This document shows, one piece after another, positions 8,039-16,783 of a stretch of 64,000 nt of DNA. The stretch comes from Kribbella pratensis (GTDB lineage: Bacteria; Actinomycetota; Actinomycetes; Propionibacteriales; Kribbellaceae). A program made the position numbers and the translations under genes. Location of the stretch: the NCBI RefSeq assembly GCF_004366075.1, contig NZ_SODU01000004.1, positions 428,752 through 492,751 on the forward strand, in the 5' to 3' direction. Numbering within the stretch: position 1 is the first letter of the stretch; each line of letters opens with the position of its first letter. Under the pieces are notes generated by a model. The model was not told the origin of the DNA. It did no database searches and was given only the letters and a program-made list of their open reading frames with translations.

Positions 8039-9447
8039 GCGCCCGCGACTTGATCGACGCCGTCCTCGACCCAGGATCGTTCCAGTCGTGGGATCGGCCA
8101 GGCACGCAGTCGGCCGACGACACCTATCAGCAGCAGTTGCGGCGGGCCGCCGAGCGGGCGGGGACGGACGAGTCGGTGGTCACCGGCCGGGGTTCGGTCC
8201 GTGGGCGACAGGTCGCCGTACTGGTCAGCGAGTTCGCGTTCCTGGCCGGGTCGATCGGCCGGGTTGCCGCGGAGCGGATCACCGCGGCGGTACGGCGTGC
8301 GACGGCCGAACGGCTGCCGATCGTGGCGTCGACCGCGTCCGGCGGGACCCGCATGCAGGAAGGAGCGGCCGCCTTCGTCGAGATGATCACGATCTCCAAG
8401 GCGCTGATGGATCACCGCGCGGCTGGCCTCCCCTATCTCGTCCATCTCCGGCATCCGACGACCGGCGGCGTGTTCGCCTCGTGGGGGTCCCTCGGTCACG
8501 TCACCGTCGCGGAGCCCGGAGCGTTGATCGGCTTCCTCGGCCCCAAGGTCTACGAAGCACTCCACGGCGAACCGTTCCCGTCCGACGTACAGACGGCCGA
8601 GAACCTCGCCGCGCACGGGGTGATCGACGGCGTCGTCGAGACGAGCGATCTCCCGTTCCTGCTCGACCGGGCGCTTGGAGTCCTCGTCGATCCCCCGGTC
8701 GCTCCGACGCTCCCCCGCCGTACCGGAGCCGCCGGACCGGTTGACGCCTGGACCTCCGTCCTGCGTACTCGTCAGCCCGACCGCGCCGGGGTCCGCGAAC
8801 TGCTCCGCTACGGAGCGACCGGAACACTCCGGCTGACCGAACCGGACGCGGCCGTCCTCGTCGCGCTGACCCGGCTCGACGGTCGACCATGCGTACTGGT
8901 CGGACAAGACCGTTCGCAGAGCAAGCCGATGGGACCGGCGGCCTTACGCCAGGCCCGCCGCGGCATGAACCTCGCTCAAACCGTCGGCCTCCCACTCGTC
9001 ACGGTCATCGACACCGCCGGCGCCGAACTCTCCCGCGCCGCGGAAGAAGGCGGCCTGGCCGGCGAGATCGCGCTGTGCATCTCGACGATGACGACGCTGA
9101 CCGTGCCGACCTTGTCGGTCCTTCTGGGTCAAGGCACCGGTGGCGGCGCGCTGGCGTTGCTCCCGGCAACCACCGTCATCGCGGCGGAGCACGCGTGGCT
9201 CGCGCCACTTCCGCCGGAGGGAGCCAGCGCGATCGTGTACCGCGACACCGCTCATGCTCCGGAGCTCGCCGCCGCCCAGCACATCACCGCGCCCGACCTG
9301 CACGCCGCCGGCACCATCCACCACCTGGTCCCCGAACACGACACCGACACCGCGGAGACCCTCGCGATCGCAGTAGCCGCCGAATGCGCGGCTCAACTCA
9401 CTGCGATCCACAACACTCCGCCGAGGACAACCTCGACGCAGAAGTAG
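8035..9447 (+). CDS. Fused AccD-AccA-like carboxyltransferase
   Basis: One 470-aa chain holds both carboxyltransferase halves in acetyl-CoA carboxylase order. The beta-like half (about residues 20-235) has TASGGTRMQEG and GFLGPKVYEAL. The alpha-like half (about 240-455) has GQGTGGGALAL and PEGASAIVYRD. The N-terminal zinc ribbon of bacterial AccD is absent, and no biotin carboxylase or biotin carrier gene lies nearby. In this operon it might act on an imported, CoA-activated dicarboxylate, for example by decarboxylating a malonyl-CoA-type thioester, rather than making malonyl-CoA for fatty acids. That role is inference; the fold assignment is firm. Confidence 0.82.
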   Translation: MSARDLIDAVLDPGSFQSWDRPGTQSADDTYQQQLRRAAERAGTDESVVTGRGSVRGRQVAVLVSEFAFLAGSIGRVAAERITAAVRRATAERLPIVASTASGGTRMQEGAAAFVEMITISKALMDHRAAGLPYLVHLRHPTTGGVFASWGSLGHVTVAEPGALIGFLGPKVYEALHGEPFPSDVQTAENLAAHGVIDGVVETSDLPFLLDRALGVLVDPPVAPTLPRRTGAAGPVDAWTSVLRTRQPDRAGVRELLRYGATGTLRLTEPDAAVLVALTRLDGRPCVLVGQDRSQSKPMGPAALRQARRGMNLAQTVGLPLVTVIDTAGAELSRAAEEGGLAGEIALCISTMTTLTVPTLSVLLGQGTGGGALALLPATTVIAAEHAWLAPLPPEGASAIVYRDTAHAPELAAAQHITAPDLHAAGTIHHLVPEHDTDTAETLAIAVAAECAAQLTAIHNTPPRTTSTQK

Positions 9448-9752
9448 AACCACGACGGATAGAAGGCTCGCGGGCGGTCCCGCAACGCACCGATCAATCG
9501 CCCTGCGGCCATTCCGCCCAGCGCGACCGCAACCGCGATCACTGCCCCGCGCCGGATCCCTTCGTCGAGCGCCGCGGCGACCAGCAGCCCCGCAACCGCA
9601 AGCCCGAACCCGCCGTACACGGCGCGCACCTCGTTACGCGCGTCCGGCCCCGCCGCCACGATCCCGAAGGGCCGCACCAGCGTCGCGGGCATGACGAGCC
9701 CGTAGATCCCCATACCCGCGAAGAACACCGCCGCGACGACTATTGCAATCAT
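9393..9752 (-). CDS. Small membrane protein, DUF4345-like
   Basis: This 119-aa protein has four predicted membrane helices: MIAIVVAAVFFAGMGIYGL, a mid GGFGLAVAGLLVAAAL, AVIAVAVALGGMAAG and a C-terminal VEVVLGGVLWIAV. The pattern PFGI...RNEVRAVYGGFGLA resembles DUF4345 proteins, whose function is unknown. It is convergent with the carboxyltransferase gene and overlaps its last 55 bp, an unusually long tail-to-tail overlap. Both frames look real by codon use. Confidence 0.68.
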   Translation of the reverse strand: MIAIVVAAVFFAGMGIYGLVMPATLVRPFGIVAAGPDARNEVRAVYGGFGLAVAGLLVAAALDEGIRRGAVIAVAVALGGMAAGRLIGALRDRPRAFYPSWFYFCVEVVLGGVLWIAVS

Positions 9753-9820
9753 TGCAACAGACTAGGGGGCAGGTGGGCTCTTGACGCTGGAGGAGCCGGG
9801 CGTTGTAATCAGAGGCATTC

Positions 9821-9834
9821 TGTTTACGTAAACA
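9821..9834. promoter_or_regulatory. LacI-type operator upstream of the GH43 gene
   Basis: TGTTTACGTAAACA is a perfect 14-bp palindrome with the central CG typical of LacI-family operators. It sits 24 bp before the GTG start of the secreted GH43 gene. The identical 14-mer recurs before the GH35 gene at 12935-12948. The LacI regulator encoded between them is the obvious candidate to bind both. Confidence 0.85.
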
Positions 9835-9858
9835 TTCTCCCCGCCCGGAGGTCAGCCT

Positions 9859-11802
9859 GTGAAGCGAAGAGTGATTGGGGCCGTGGTGAGCGTGGTGCTC
9901 GCCGCAGTCGGGGTCAGCGTGCCGGCGGCGCCGGCCAACTCCGCCGAGCCATCGGCGTACACCTCCTTCCGGCCGGGTGAGCCCTGGCTGGACACCAGCG
10001 GCAAGGTCGTTCAGGCCCACGGCGGGCAGGTCGTGCCGTCGAAGGACGACGACGGCCGGCGCATCTACTACTGGTACGGCGAGGATCGCAGCAACGGCTA
10101 CTACGACAGCCCGGGTGTGCACCTGTACTCGTCGTACGACCTCTACAACTGGAAGGACCAGGGACTCGCGCTCCGCGCGATGAACTCCCCCGATCAGTTC
10201 GAGAACGACCCGTACTTCGCGAAGCTCTACAAGAAGTACACGCCCGCGCAGAAGGACGTCGTCTGGCGCGACCTGTCGACCAACAGCGTCCGCACCGACG
10301 GCTGGGCCCGCCCGTCGATCCTCGAACGCCCCAAGGTGATCTACAACAAGAGCACCGGCAAGTGGGTGATGTGGGTGCACTCCGACGGCCCGTCGTCGCC
10401 GACCAGTACGTCGACGTACGCCCGCGCCGAGGCCGGCGTGGCGATCGCCGACTCACCGAAGGGCCCGTTCCGCTGGATCGACTCGTACCGCCTGAACCGG
10501 GTGCCGAGCGACTCCGTGCCGTGGTGCGGTACGTCGTCCGCGTTCGACCCGGCCGGCGGGATGGCGCGCGACATGAACCTGTTCGTGGACGACGACGGTA
10601 CGGCGTACATCATCTACTCCTCCGAGGAGAACCGGACGATGTACATCTCCAAGCTGAACCGGTCCTACACGTACCTGTCCGCGGCGCCGGAGAACGCCGT
10701 ACAGGGCAAGGACTTCGTGCGGACGCTCGCGTGCAACCAGCGTGAGGCGCCGGCGATGTTCAAGTCGGAGGGCACCTACTACCTGGTGACGTCGGGTGCC
10801 ACCGGCTGGGACCCGAACCCGGCGCACTACGCGACCTCGCAGAACGTCCTGGGTCAGTTCACCGACCGCGGGGTCCCGATCACCGGCGACGGCGCGGCGA
10901 CCACGTACCGGTCGCAGAGCACCAACGTGATCCCGGTCGACCCGAAGCAGAACAAGTTCGTCTTCATGGGTGACCGGTGGACCCCGAGCGACCTCGCGAA
11001 CGCGCCGTACGTCTGGATGCCGATGAGCTTCGGCGAAGGCGGCGCACTCACGATCGGCCCGGACACCGAGTGGACGTTGGGCGACCTGACGCCGTACACC
11101 CGCTGGACCGTCACGAGCACGATCCCCGACAACGTCTGGCTGAACGACACCAGCACACTGCCCACCACCGTCACCGTGACGACCGCGAGCGGGTCGCAGC
11201 AGGTCGCTGTCACCTGGGACCCGTCGAGCATCGCGCAGCCGGGACCCGCGACGCTGCGTGGCACGTTGGCGGACGGCAGGACGTTCAGCCGCTCGATCGT
11301 CGTCGTGCCACACGGTCTGCGGTACGCCGTGAATGCCGGCGGGACCGCCACGCCCGACTGGACCCGCCTGACCCAGGTCGCGTCGACCGAACAGCCATTG
11401 CTCAACTCGGCACCCGAACAGCCGCTCGGCACCGACCCGGCCACCGGGACGACGTGGGGCTTCACCGGGTCCAGCGCACCGGCCGGGACTGGTGACCTCT
11501 ATACGACCCTGCGGTACGCCAAGAACCACGAGCCGCTGGTCTACACGTTCGAAGGCCTCGAGCCGGGCACGTACACGGTCCACGCGGGCTACTACGACCC
11601 GTGGCCGTGGGCCAACCGCGCGGCCGAGGTGACCGTCAACGGAGCTGTCGTCGACCAGCAGCGCCTGTTCACCGCGACCGGCGTCGCGGCGTCGTACGGC
11701 GGAATCTCGGTCGGGGCCGACGGCAAGATCACGATGTCGATCGCGCCCACCCGGTCCCCCGACATCCAGGTCAGCTGGCTGATGGTCGCCCGTGACAACT
11801 AG
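9859..11802 (+). CDS. Secreted family 43 glycoside hydrolase, probable exo-galactanase type
   Basis: The 647-aa protein has a Sec signal peptide (about residues 1-29, ending ...PANSAEP). A five-bladed GH43-type catalytic domain spans about 35-410, with HGGQVVPSKDDDGRRIYYWYGED, FDPAGGMARDMNLFVDDDGT and QREAPAMFKSEGTYYLVTSG. A Big_4-type immunoglobulin-like domain follows at about 415-485, then a C-terminal beta-rich module. The YYWYGE opening resembles the GH43 subfamily that holds exo-beta-1,3-galactanases. It would act outside the cell and feed the GH35 enzyme. GGAGG at 9847-9851 supports GTG 9859. The exact subfamily is from memory. Confidence 0.82.
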   Translation: MKRRVIGAVVSVVLAAVGVSVPAAPANSAEPSAYTSFRPGEPWLDTSGKVVQAHGGQVVPSKDDDGRRIYYWYGEDRSNGYYDSPGVHLYSSYDLYNWKDQGLALRAMNSPDQFENDPYFAKLYKKYTPAQKDVVWRDLSTNSVRTDGWARPSILERPKVIYNKSTGKWVMWVHSDGPSSPTSTSTYARAEAGVAIADSPKGPFRWIDSYRLNRVPSDSVPWCGTSSAFDPAGGMARDMNLFVDDDGTAYIIYSSEENRTMYISKLNRSYTYLSAAPENAVQGKDFVRTLACNQREAPAMFKSEGTYYLVTSGATGWDPNPAHYATSQNVLGQFTDRGVPITGDGAATTYRSQSTNVIPVDPKQNKFVFMGDRWTPSDLANAPYVWMPMSFGEGGALTIGPDTEWTLGDLTPYTRWTVTSTIPDNVWLNDTSTLPTTVTVTTASGSQQVAVTWDPSSIAQPGPATLRGTLADGRTFSRSIVVVPHGLRYAVNAGGTATPDWTRLTQVASTEQPLLNSAPEQPLGTDPATGTTWGFTGSSAPAGTGDLYTTLRYAKNHEPLVYTFEGLEPGTYTVHAGYYDPWPWANRAAEVTVNGAVVDQQRLFTATGVAASYGGISVGADGKITMSIAPTRSPDIQVSWLMVARDN

Positions 11803-11823
11803 CGCCCCACCTATGCTGATGCC

Positions 11824-12891
11824 ATGTCGAGCGAGGTCAGGGGCGAACGCCGCGGGGTCAAGGGACACCCGAAGTCGGGACCGTCCATCGGCGACGTCGC
11901 ACGGTTGGCCGGTGTGTCGTCGCAGACCGTGTCCCGCGTGTCCACGGGCTCGGAGCCGGTCAAGGCCGAGACCCGGGAACGGGTGCTCGACGCGATGCGG
12001 CAGCTGGGATACGCACCGAACCTCGCCGCCCGGGCGCTACGCCGAGGCAACTTCCGGTCGATCGGTCTGATCGCACACCAGGTCATCCGGACCGGTGAGT
12101 CGAAGACCATCGAGGCGGTGATCGAGGCCGCCCGGCGGGAGGGGTACTCGGTGAGCCTCGTCGACGTCGAGAGTCCTTCGTCGAGCGACGTCAGCGAGGC
12201 GGTGCAGCACCTCAGCCACCAGGCGATCGACGGCTTGATCATCATCCGGGCCGAAACCGCGACCCCGGCGGCTCTGGCGCTGCCGCCGACCATGCCGGTC
12301 GCGGTGTCCGACTCACGGTTCATCGGGCACCATCCGGCGGTCGGCGCCGACCAGGTCGGTGGCAGTCGCGCCGCGGTCCAGCACCTGCTCGATCTCGGGC
12401 ATGGAGTGGTCCACCACATCGCCGGGCCGAGCGATTCCGGTCCCGCGGACCTGCGGGCGACCGCCTGGAAGCAGACGCTGGTCGACGCCGGACGGGAGGT
12501 CCCGGAACCGTTCGGCGGTGACTGGTCCGCGGAGACCGGCTACAAGATCGGGAACGAGATCGCGCAGCGCGACGACGTGACGGCGGTCTTCGCGGCGAAC
12601 GACGAGATGGCAGCCGGCCTGATGCACGCACTGCACGAAGCCGGCCGCCGGGTGCCGGACGACGTCAGCGTCGTCGGGTTCGACGACATCGACCTCGCCG
12701 CCCATCTCTGGCCGCCGCTGACGACCGTCCGGCAGGAGTTCCACCAGATCGGTCACGACCTCGTCGAGGTCATCATGCGGCAACTCGGCGGGCGGGAGCA
12801 GCTGACCGGATACCACGGCACGGTGCCCGCGCCGCTCATCGTTCGGCAGAGCACGGCAGCACCTCGCAAGCGTCGACGTACCCGCCGCTGA
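11824..12891 (+). CDS. LacI family transcriptional regulator of the galactan locus
   Basis: This 355-aa LacI/GalR repressor has an N-terminal helix-turn-helix (IGDVARLAGVSSQTVSRV), a hinge helix (NLAARALRRG) and a periplasmic-binding-protein-like sugar domain ending in the usual VSVVGFDDIDLA segment. It lies 21 bp after the GH43 gene and 70 bp before the GH35 gene. The two flanking enzyme genes carry the identical palindrome TGTTTACGTAAACA, so it probably represses both and responds to a galactose-containing oligosaccharide. No strong ribosome-binding site precedes the ATG. A basic run (RKRRRTRR) forms the C-terminus. Confidence 0.9.
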   Translation: MSSEVRGERRGVKGHPKSGPSIGDVARLAGVSSQTVSRVSTGSEPVKAETRERVLDAMRQLGYAPNLAARALRRGNFRSIGLIAHQVIRTGESKTIEAVIEAARREGYSVSLVDVESPSSSDVSEAVQHLSHQAIDGLIIIRAETATPAALALPPTMPVAVSDSRFIGHHPAVGADQVGGSRAAVQHLLDLGHGVVHHIAGPSDSGPADLRATAWKQTLVDAGREVPEPFGGDWSAETGYKIGNEIAQRDDVTAVFAANDEMAAGLMHALHEAGRRVPDDVSVVGFDDIDLAAHLWPPLTTVRQEFHQIGHDLVEVIMRQLGGREQLTGYHGTVPAPLIVRQSTAAPRKRRRTRR

Positions 12892-12934
12892 TCCCGGGTG
12901 GACAGTCGCCGGCCGGTCCGGTTACCGTCAGAGA

Positions 12935-12948
12935 TGTTTACGTAAACA
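12935..12948. promoter_or_regulatory. LacI-type operator upstream of the GH35 gene
   Basis: A perfect palindrome TGTTTACGTAAACA, identical to the one at 9821-9834, ends 13 bp before the GH35 ATG and abuts its AAGGAG ribosome-binding site. A repressor bound here would block the start region of the beta-galactosidase transcript. Confidence 0.85.
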
Positions 12949-12961
12949 AGAAGGAGAGCCC

Positions 12962-14716
12962 ATGCCCGGCTTCGCCATCGGTGAGTCCGACTTCGTCCTG
13001 GACGGCCGTCCGTTGCAGATCATCTCCGGTGCGCTGCACTACTTCCGGATGCACCCGGACTGCTGGGCGGACCGGATCGAGAAGGCGCGGCTGATGGGGC
13101 TCAACACCATCGAGACCTACGTCCCGTGGAACGCGCACAGCCCGCGCCCCGGCGTCTTCGACACCTCCGGGATGCTCGACCTCGGGCGGTTCCTCCGCGA
13201 GGTCGCGGCCGCCGGGATGTACGCGATCGTGCGGCCCGGGCCCTACATCTGTGCGGAGCTGGACAACGGCGGGCTCCCGGCGTGGCTCTTCCGCGACGAC
13301 AATACCGATGACAGGGTCGGCGTACGCCGCTACGAGCCGAGGTTCATGTCCGCGGTCACGCAGTACCTGCAGGATGTGCTGGAGATCGTCCGGCCGCTGC
13401 AGATCGACCAGGACGGACCGGTGCTGCTCGTTCAGGTCGAGAACGAGTACGGCGCATTCGGGGACGACCAGACCTACTTGAAGGCGCTGGCCGACGTGAT
13501 CCGGAACGCCGGTGTCACCGTTCCGCTCGTCACGGTGGATCAGCCGACGGACTCGATGCTGGCCGCCGGCGGACTGGACGGCGTACTGCGGACCGGTTCG
13601 TTCGGATCCCGTGTCACGGCGCGGCTCGAGACGCTGCGCAAGCACCAGCCGACCGGACCCTTGATGTGCATGGAGTTCTGGGACGGGTGGTTCGACTACT
13701 GGGGCGGACGCCACCACACGACGAGCGCGGCCGATGCCGCTGCGGAGCTCGACACGCTGCTCGCGGCCGGGGCGTCGGTCAACATCTACATGTTCCACGG
13801 CGGTACGAACTTCGGACTGTCCAGCGGGGCCAACGACAAGGGCGTGTACCGGCCGACCGTGACGTCGTACGACTACGACGCACCGCTCGACGAGGCCGGG
13901 AATCCGACGGAGAAGTTCCACGCGTTCCGTGAGGTGATCTCGCGATACGCGCCGGTGCCGGACACTGTGCCGGCCCCGAAGCCGGCTGCGCCGGAGTTCA
14001 CCGTCGCCCTGTCCGATCCGGTCGGGCTCCTCCCGGGCTTCTGTGGAACATGGTCGGACCACCAGGAACTGCCGACGCTCGACGATCTGGACGCGCGGCT
14101 TGCGATCTTCCGGACCGAACTGCGTCAGGGTGGGCCGGCGCTGCTGACGTTCGGCGAGGTCCGCGACCGCGTGCAGGTGTTCCTGGACGGTGCACCGGTC
14201 GGCATCCTGGAACGCGAACGGCACGATCGCGCGATCATGCTCCCCCACACCCGCGGACGGCTCGAGCTCGTCGTCGAGGACCAGGGCCGGGTCAACTACG
14301 GCCCGCGCATCGGTGAGCCCAAGGGCCTCATCGGGCCGGTCCGCGTCGGCGCCGAGGAACTCACCGGGTGGACCGCCTGCGGGATCGACCTCGACAGGGT
14401 TCCGCAGCTGTGGCAATCCGCCGGCCCGACCCCGTCCGTGCTCGGTATCGGGCCGACCGCGTGGCGCGCGACGTTCGAGACCGACGGCGAGTCCGACCTG
14501 TTCCTGCGAACCGATGCCTGGGGCAAGGGTTTCGCCTGGATCAACGGCTTCTGTCTCGGCCGCTACTGGCGCCGCGGCCCCCAGGAAACCCTCTACGTCC
14601 CGGCGCCGCTCCTGGAGCAGGGCACCAACAACCTCGTCGTACTCGAGCTCGAGGTCCTCGAAACCCCGACAGCAACCTTCACCGGGTCGCTGCGGCTGGG
14701 CTTCACCGACCTTTAG
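12962..14716 (+). CDS. GH35 beta-galactosidase
   Basis: The 584-aa retaining beta-galactosidase has no signal peptide and is therefore probably cytoplasmic. The TIM-barrel motifs are clear: ISGALHYFRMHPDCW, NTIETYVPWNAHSP, IVRPGPYICAEL. The acid/base is Glu162 in QVENEYG and the nucleophile Glu238 in CMEFWDGWF. C-terminal jelly-roll domains follow, including the ACGIDLDRVPQLW and GFAWINGFCLGRYWRRGPQ segments. It would cleave galactosyl oligosaccharides released by the secreted GH43. AAGGAG immediately after the operator gives a firm start. The 3' end overlaps the convergent TSUP gene by 4 bp. Confidence 0.93.
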   Translation: MPGFAIGESDFVLDGRPLQIISGALHYFRMHPDCWADRIEKARLMGLNTIETYVPWNAHSPRPGVFDTSGMLDLGRFLREVAAAGMYAIVRPGPYICAELDNGGLPAWLFRDDNTDDRVGVRRYEPRFMSAVTQYLQDVLEIVRPLQIDQDGPVLLVQVENEYGAFGDDQTYLKALADVIRNAGVTVPLVTVDQPTDSMLAAGGLDGVLRTGSFGSRVTARLETLRKHQPTGPLMCMEFWDGWFDYWGGRHHTTSAADAAAELDTLLAAGASVNIYMFHGGTNFGLSSGANDKGVYRPTVTSYDYDAPLDEAGNPTEKFHAFREVISRYAPVPDTVPAPKPAAPEFTVALSDPVGLLPGFCGTWSDHQELPTLDDLDARLAIFRTELRQGGPALLTFGEVRDRVQVFLDGAPVGILERERHDRAIMLPHTRGRLELVVEDQGRVNYGPRIGEPKGLIGPVRVGAEELTGWTACGIDLDRVPQLWQSAGPTPSVLGIGPTAWRATFETDGESDLFLRTDAWGKGFAWINGFCLGRYWRRGPQETLYVPAPLLEQGTNNLVVLELEVLETPTATFTGSLRLGFTDL

Positions 14717-15438
14717 ATCGCCAACAGTCCCTTGATCGCCGTCATGATGCCGCCGGCAACGGCCAGGGACAGCACCAGCACGCGGGCGACCGGGTCCGGG
14801 ATCCGGCCGGCCAGCAGTGCCCCCAGGCCCGCGCCGAGGATCAGTCCGGCAGCCGCCACGAGCCATTCGTCGCCCGCGAGTGGAGGCACGCCGCGGGTGA
14901 CGAGTGAGAAGACGTTGACGATCGTGCCGTAGAAGAGGGCGTTCGGCACGAATTCGCGGATCGTCCAGTTCGCGTTGACGGCGTACAGCGACACCGGAGG
15001 TCCGCCCAGGCCGGCGGCTGTGTTCATGAAACCGCCGGCCGCACCTGCGGTCAGCGCGCCGGCGAGTCCTTTCAGCGCCGGCACCCGCAGACCGCTCATC
15101 AGCAGCGCCGCGGTCACTGTCACCAGGCCGCCCATCACCACGAGGAGCACCGGCTCGGGCAGGACTCGGGAGAACCAGGCGCCGAGCGGCGCCGTACACG
15201 CGGCCGCGATCACCAGCGGGACCATCGCCTGCAAGCGCACCTGGCGCCAGCCGCGGGACAGGCCCAGGAGGCATACGACTCCGGCCGCACAGTTCGAGAA
15301 CGAGACGCCGTCCACCGGTCCGAGCACCATCACGAGCGCGGGCACCGCGACCAGCGCGAAGCCCATGCCCGTCAGCCACTGAACGAAGGCCCCGAGCAGG
15401 ACAACCCCGCCGAGGAGCAATCCCGCAGTACCACTCAC
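14713..15438 (-). CDS. TSUP (TauE/SafE) family transporter at the end of the ESX operon
   Basis: The 241-aa protein has about eight membrane segments and TSUP repeats (LGAFVQWLTGMGFALVAVPALV; GGFMNTAAGLGGPPVSLYAV). AGGAGG precedes the GTG start at 15438 by about nine bases. It lies 15 bp downstream of eccD on the same strand, so it may be read from the secretion operon, though it has no known link to type VII secretion. It is distinct in sequence from the TSUP gene at 3990-4754. Confidence 0.84.
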   Translation of the reverse strand: MSGTAGLLLGGVVLLGAFVQWLTGMGFALVAVPALVMVLGPVDGVSFSNCAAGVVCLLGLSRGWRQVRLQAMVPLVIAAACTAPLGAWFSRVLPEPVLLVVMGGLVTVTAALLMSGLRVPALKGLAGALTAGAAGGFMNTAAGLGGPPVSLYAVNANWTIREFVPNALFYGTIVNVFSLVTRGVPPLAGDEWLVAAAGLILGAGLGALLAGRIPDPVARVLVLSLAVAGGIMTAIKGLLAI

Positions 15439-15453
15439 TGCGGGAACCTCCTG

Positions 15454-16779
15454 TTAGGCGACGTTCAAAAGTTTCGCATACAGGTCGAAGACTCCGAACG
15501 CGAGTGGCACGAAGGCGATCATCGCGGCGACCTCGATCGCGTCGAGGATCTGTGCGGCGCGGGCCTGGAGGTGTTGGGGTGACTCCGGGCGCATGCCGAA
15601 GGCGGCGACCATACCGACCACGACCAGGAGGCCGACGGCGATCAGCGCGCCTCCGGCTTCCTTCGTGGACAGGACGAACGTGAGCACCAGCATGATGCTC
15701 AGCGCCGCCGCGCACAGGACCGCGACCTCGGTCAGGAGCGGGTACAGCCGCGCTCGGGACGCGAGCAGGAACGCCAGCAGCACCGCGACGCTGATCGACC
15801 AGCCGTTCCAGGCCCGCAGCATCACGACGGCCGACGCCACCGACGACACCGCAACCGGAACCGTGGCCAGCGCGATCCCGAGGTGCGCCGCGTTGATCGC
15901 CGAATGTACGTCGGTGCGCTGGACCTCGACGCCCTGAGCCCGCCGGTCGTCGAGCGCGGTCAGGCCCGACATCGCCAGCCCCAGCCTCGGCAGCAACCCG
16001 AGCACCAGCACGGACAACGCGCCGGCCACCACGCCGACCCGATCCGCGTCGATGCCGAGCCGCACACCACCGATCCAGCAGACCGCGAACGCCACGGTGA
16101 CGGTGCCGCCGAGCACCCCGCCGCGGGCCAGTCCGGCTCCGGCGAACAGTACGGCGCCAATTCCGACCCCGGCCGCACCGGCCGCGAACGCCATCGGCAC
16201 CGACCAGCCGCCGGCGACTGCCCAGACCACGAGCCCGATCGAGAGGCATCCGGTGGCAATCGACAGCAACGGGATGCCGACCACCGGTCGCTGATAGCGG
16301 CCGAGCACAACGCCGACGAAGCCTGTCAGCGTGGTGAGCACCAGCAGCAGGAACAACGCCAGGTCCGAGTCCGTCTGGGTGACCAGCGCGATCACGCCGG
16401 CCAGCACGCTGACCACCAAGGCGGCACCGGCCAGCGCCCGGCGGTGCCTCGGCTGGAACGCGGTCGCTCGCCGATCCAGGTCGTCGACCGTCTCCTCGGT
16501 GATGTCGTACACCGTCGGAGGCGGAGGCAGCTCGCCCTCGGCCATCAGCCGCAGCACCGCGCCGTCGCCGAGCTGGGCGCTGGCCAGGCTGTACTCCGGC
16601 GCCACCTGCTCCCCGGTGACGGTGGTCAGGAACCTGCGCCGCGGCCACCGCTCCACCGGCTCGTCCAGCATCTGCATCAGGTCCGGCAACAGCTTGCCGA
16701 GTGGCTCGTCGACCGGCAGTACGGCGTCCATCCGCCGCCGCCGACCGACCACTGTCACTCTGCTGTACGTCGCGCCCAT
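15454..16779 (-). CDS. eccD: Type VII secretion membrane protein EccD
   Basis: This 441-aa core ESX component has a cytosolic N-terminal ubiquitin-like (YukD) domain at about residues 1-95 (RVTVVGRRRRMDAVLPVDEP, LGDGAVLRLMAEGELPPPP) and then about eleven hydrophobic helices. EccD forms most of the transmembrane channel in mycobacterial ESX complexes. ATG 16779 is chosen because AGAAGGA precedes it and the ubiquitin-like domain starts there; a longer open frame upstream overlaps the previous gene. It is the last secretion-specific gene of the leftward operon, 4 bp after the DUF6177-like gene. Confidence 0.88.
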   Translation of the reverse strand: MGATYSRVTVVGRRRRMDAVLPVDEPLGKLLPDLMQMLDEPVERWPRRRFLTTVTGEQVAPEYSLASAQLGDGAVLRLMAEGELPPPPTVYDITEETVDDLDRRATAFQPRHRRALAGAALVVSVLAGVIALVTQTDSDLALFLLLVLTTLTGFVGVVLGRYQRPVVGIPLLSIATGCLSIGLVVWAVAGGWSVPMAFAAGAAGVGIGAVLFAGAGLARGGVLGGTVTVAFAVCWIGGVRLGIDADRVGVVAGALSVLVLGLLPRLGLAMSGLTALDDRRAQGVEVQRTDVHSAINAAHLGIALATVPVAVSSVASAVVMLRAWNGWSISVAVLLAFLLASRARLYPLLTEVAVLCAAALSIMLVLTFVLSTKEAGGALIAVGLLVVVGMVAAFGMRPESPQHLQARAAQILDAIEVAAMIAFVPLAFGVFDLYAKLLNVA

Positions 16780-16783
16780 CAAC

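Noticed and set aside
12938..16648. 1236-codon open frame on the minus strand
   Set aside because: It is antisense to the GH35 gene and runs on into TSUP and eccD in another phase. It is Arg/Gly-rich with no domain, an artefact of high GC.
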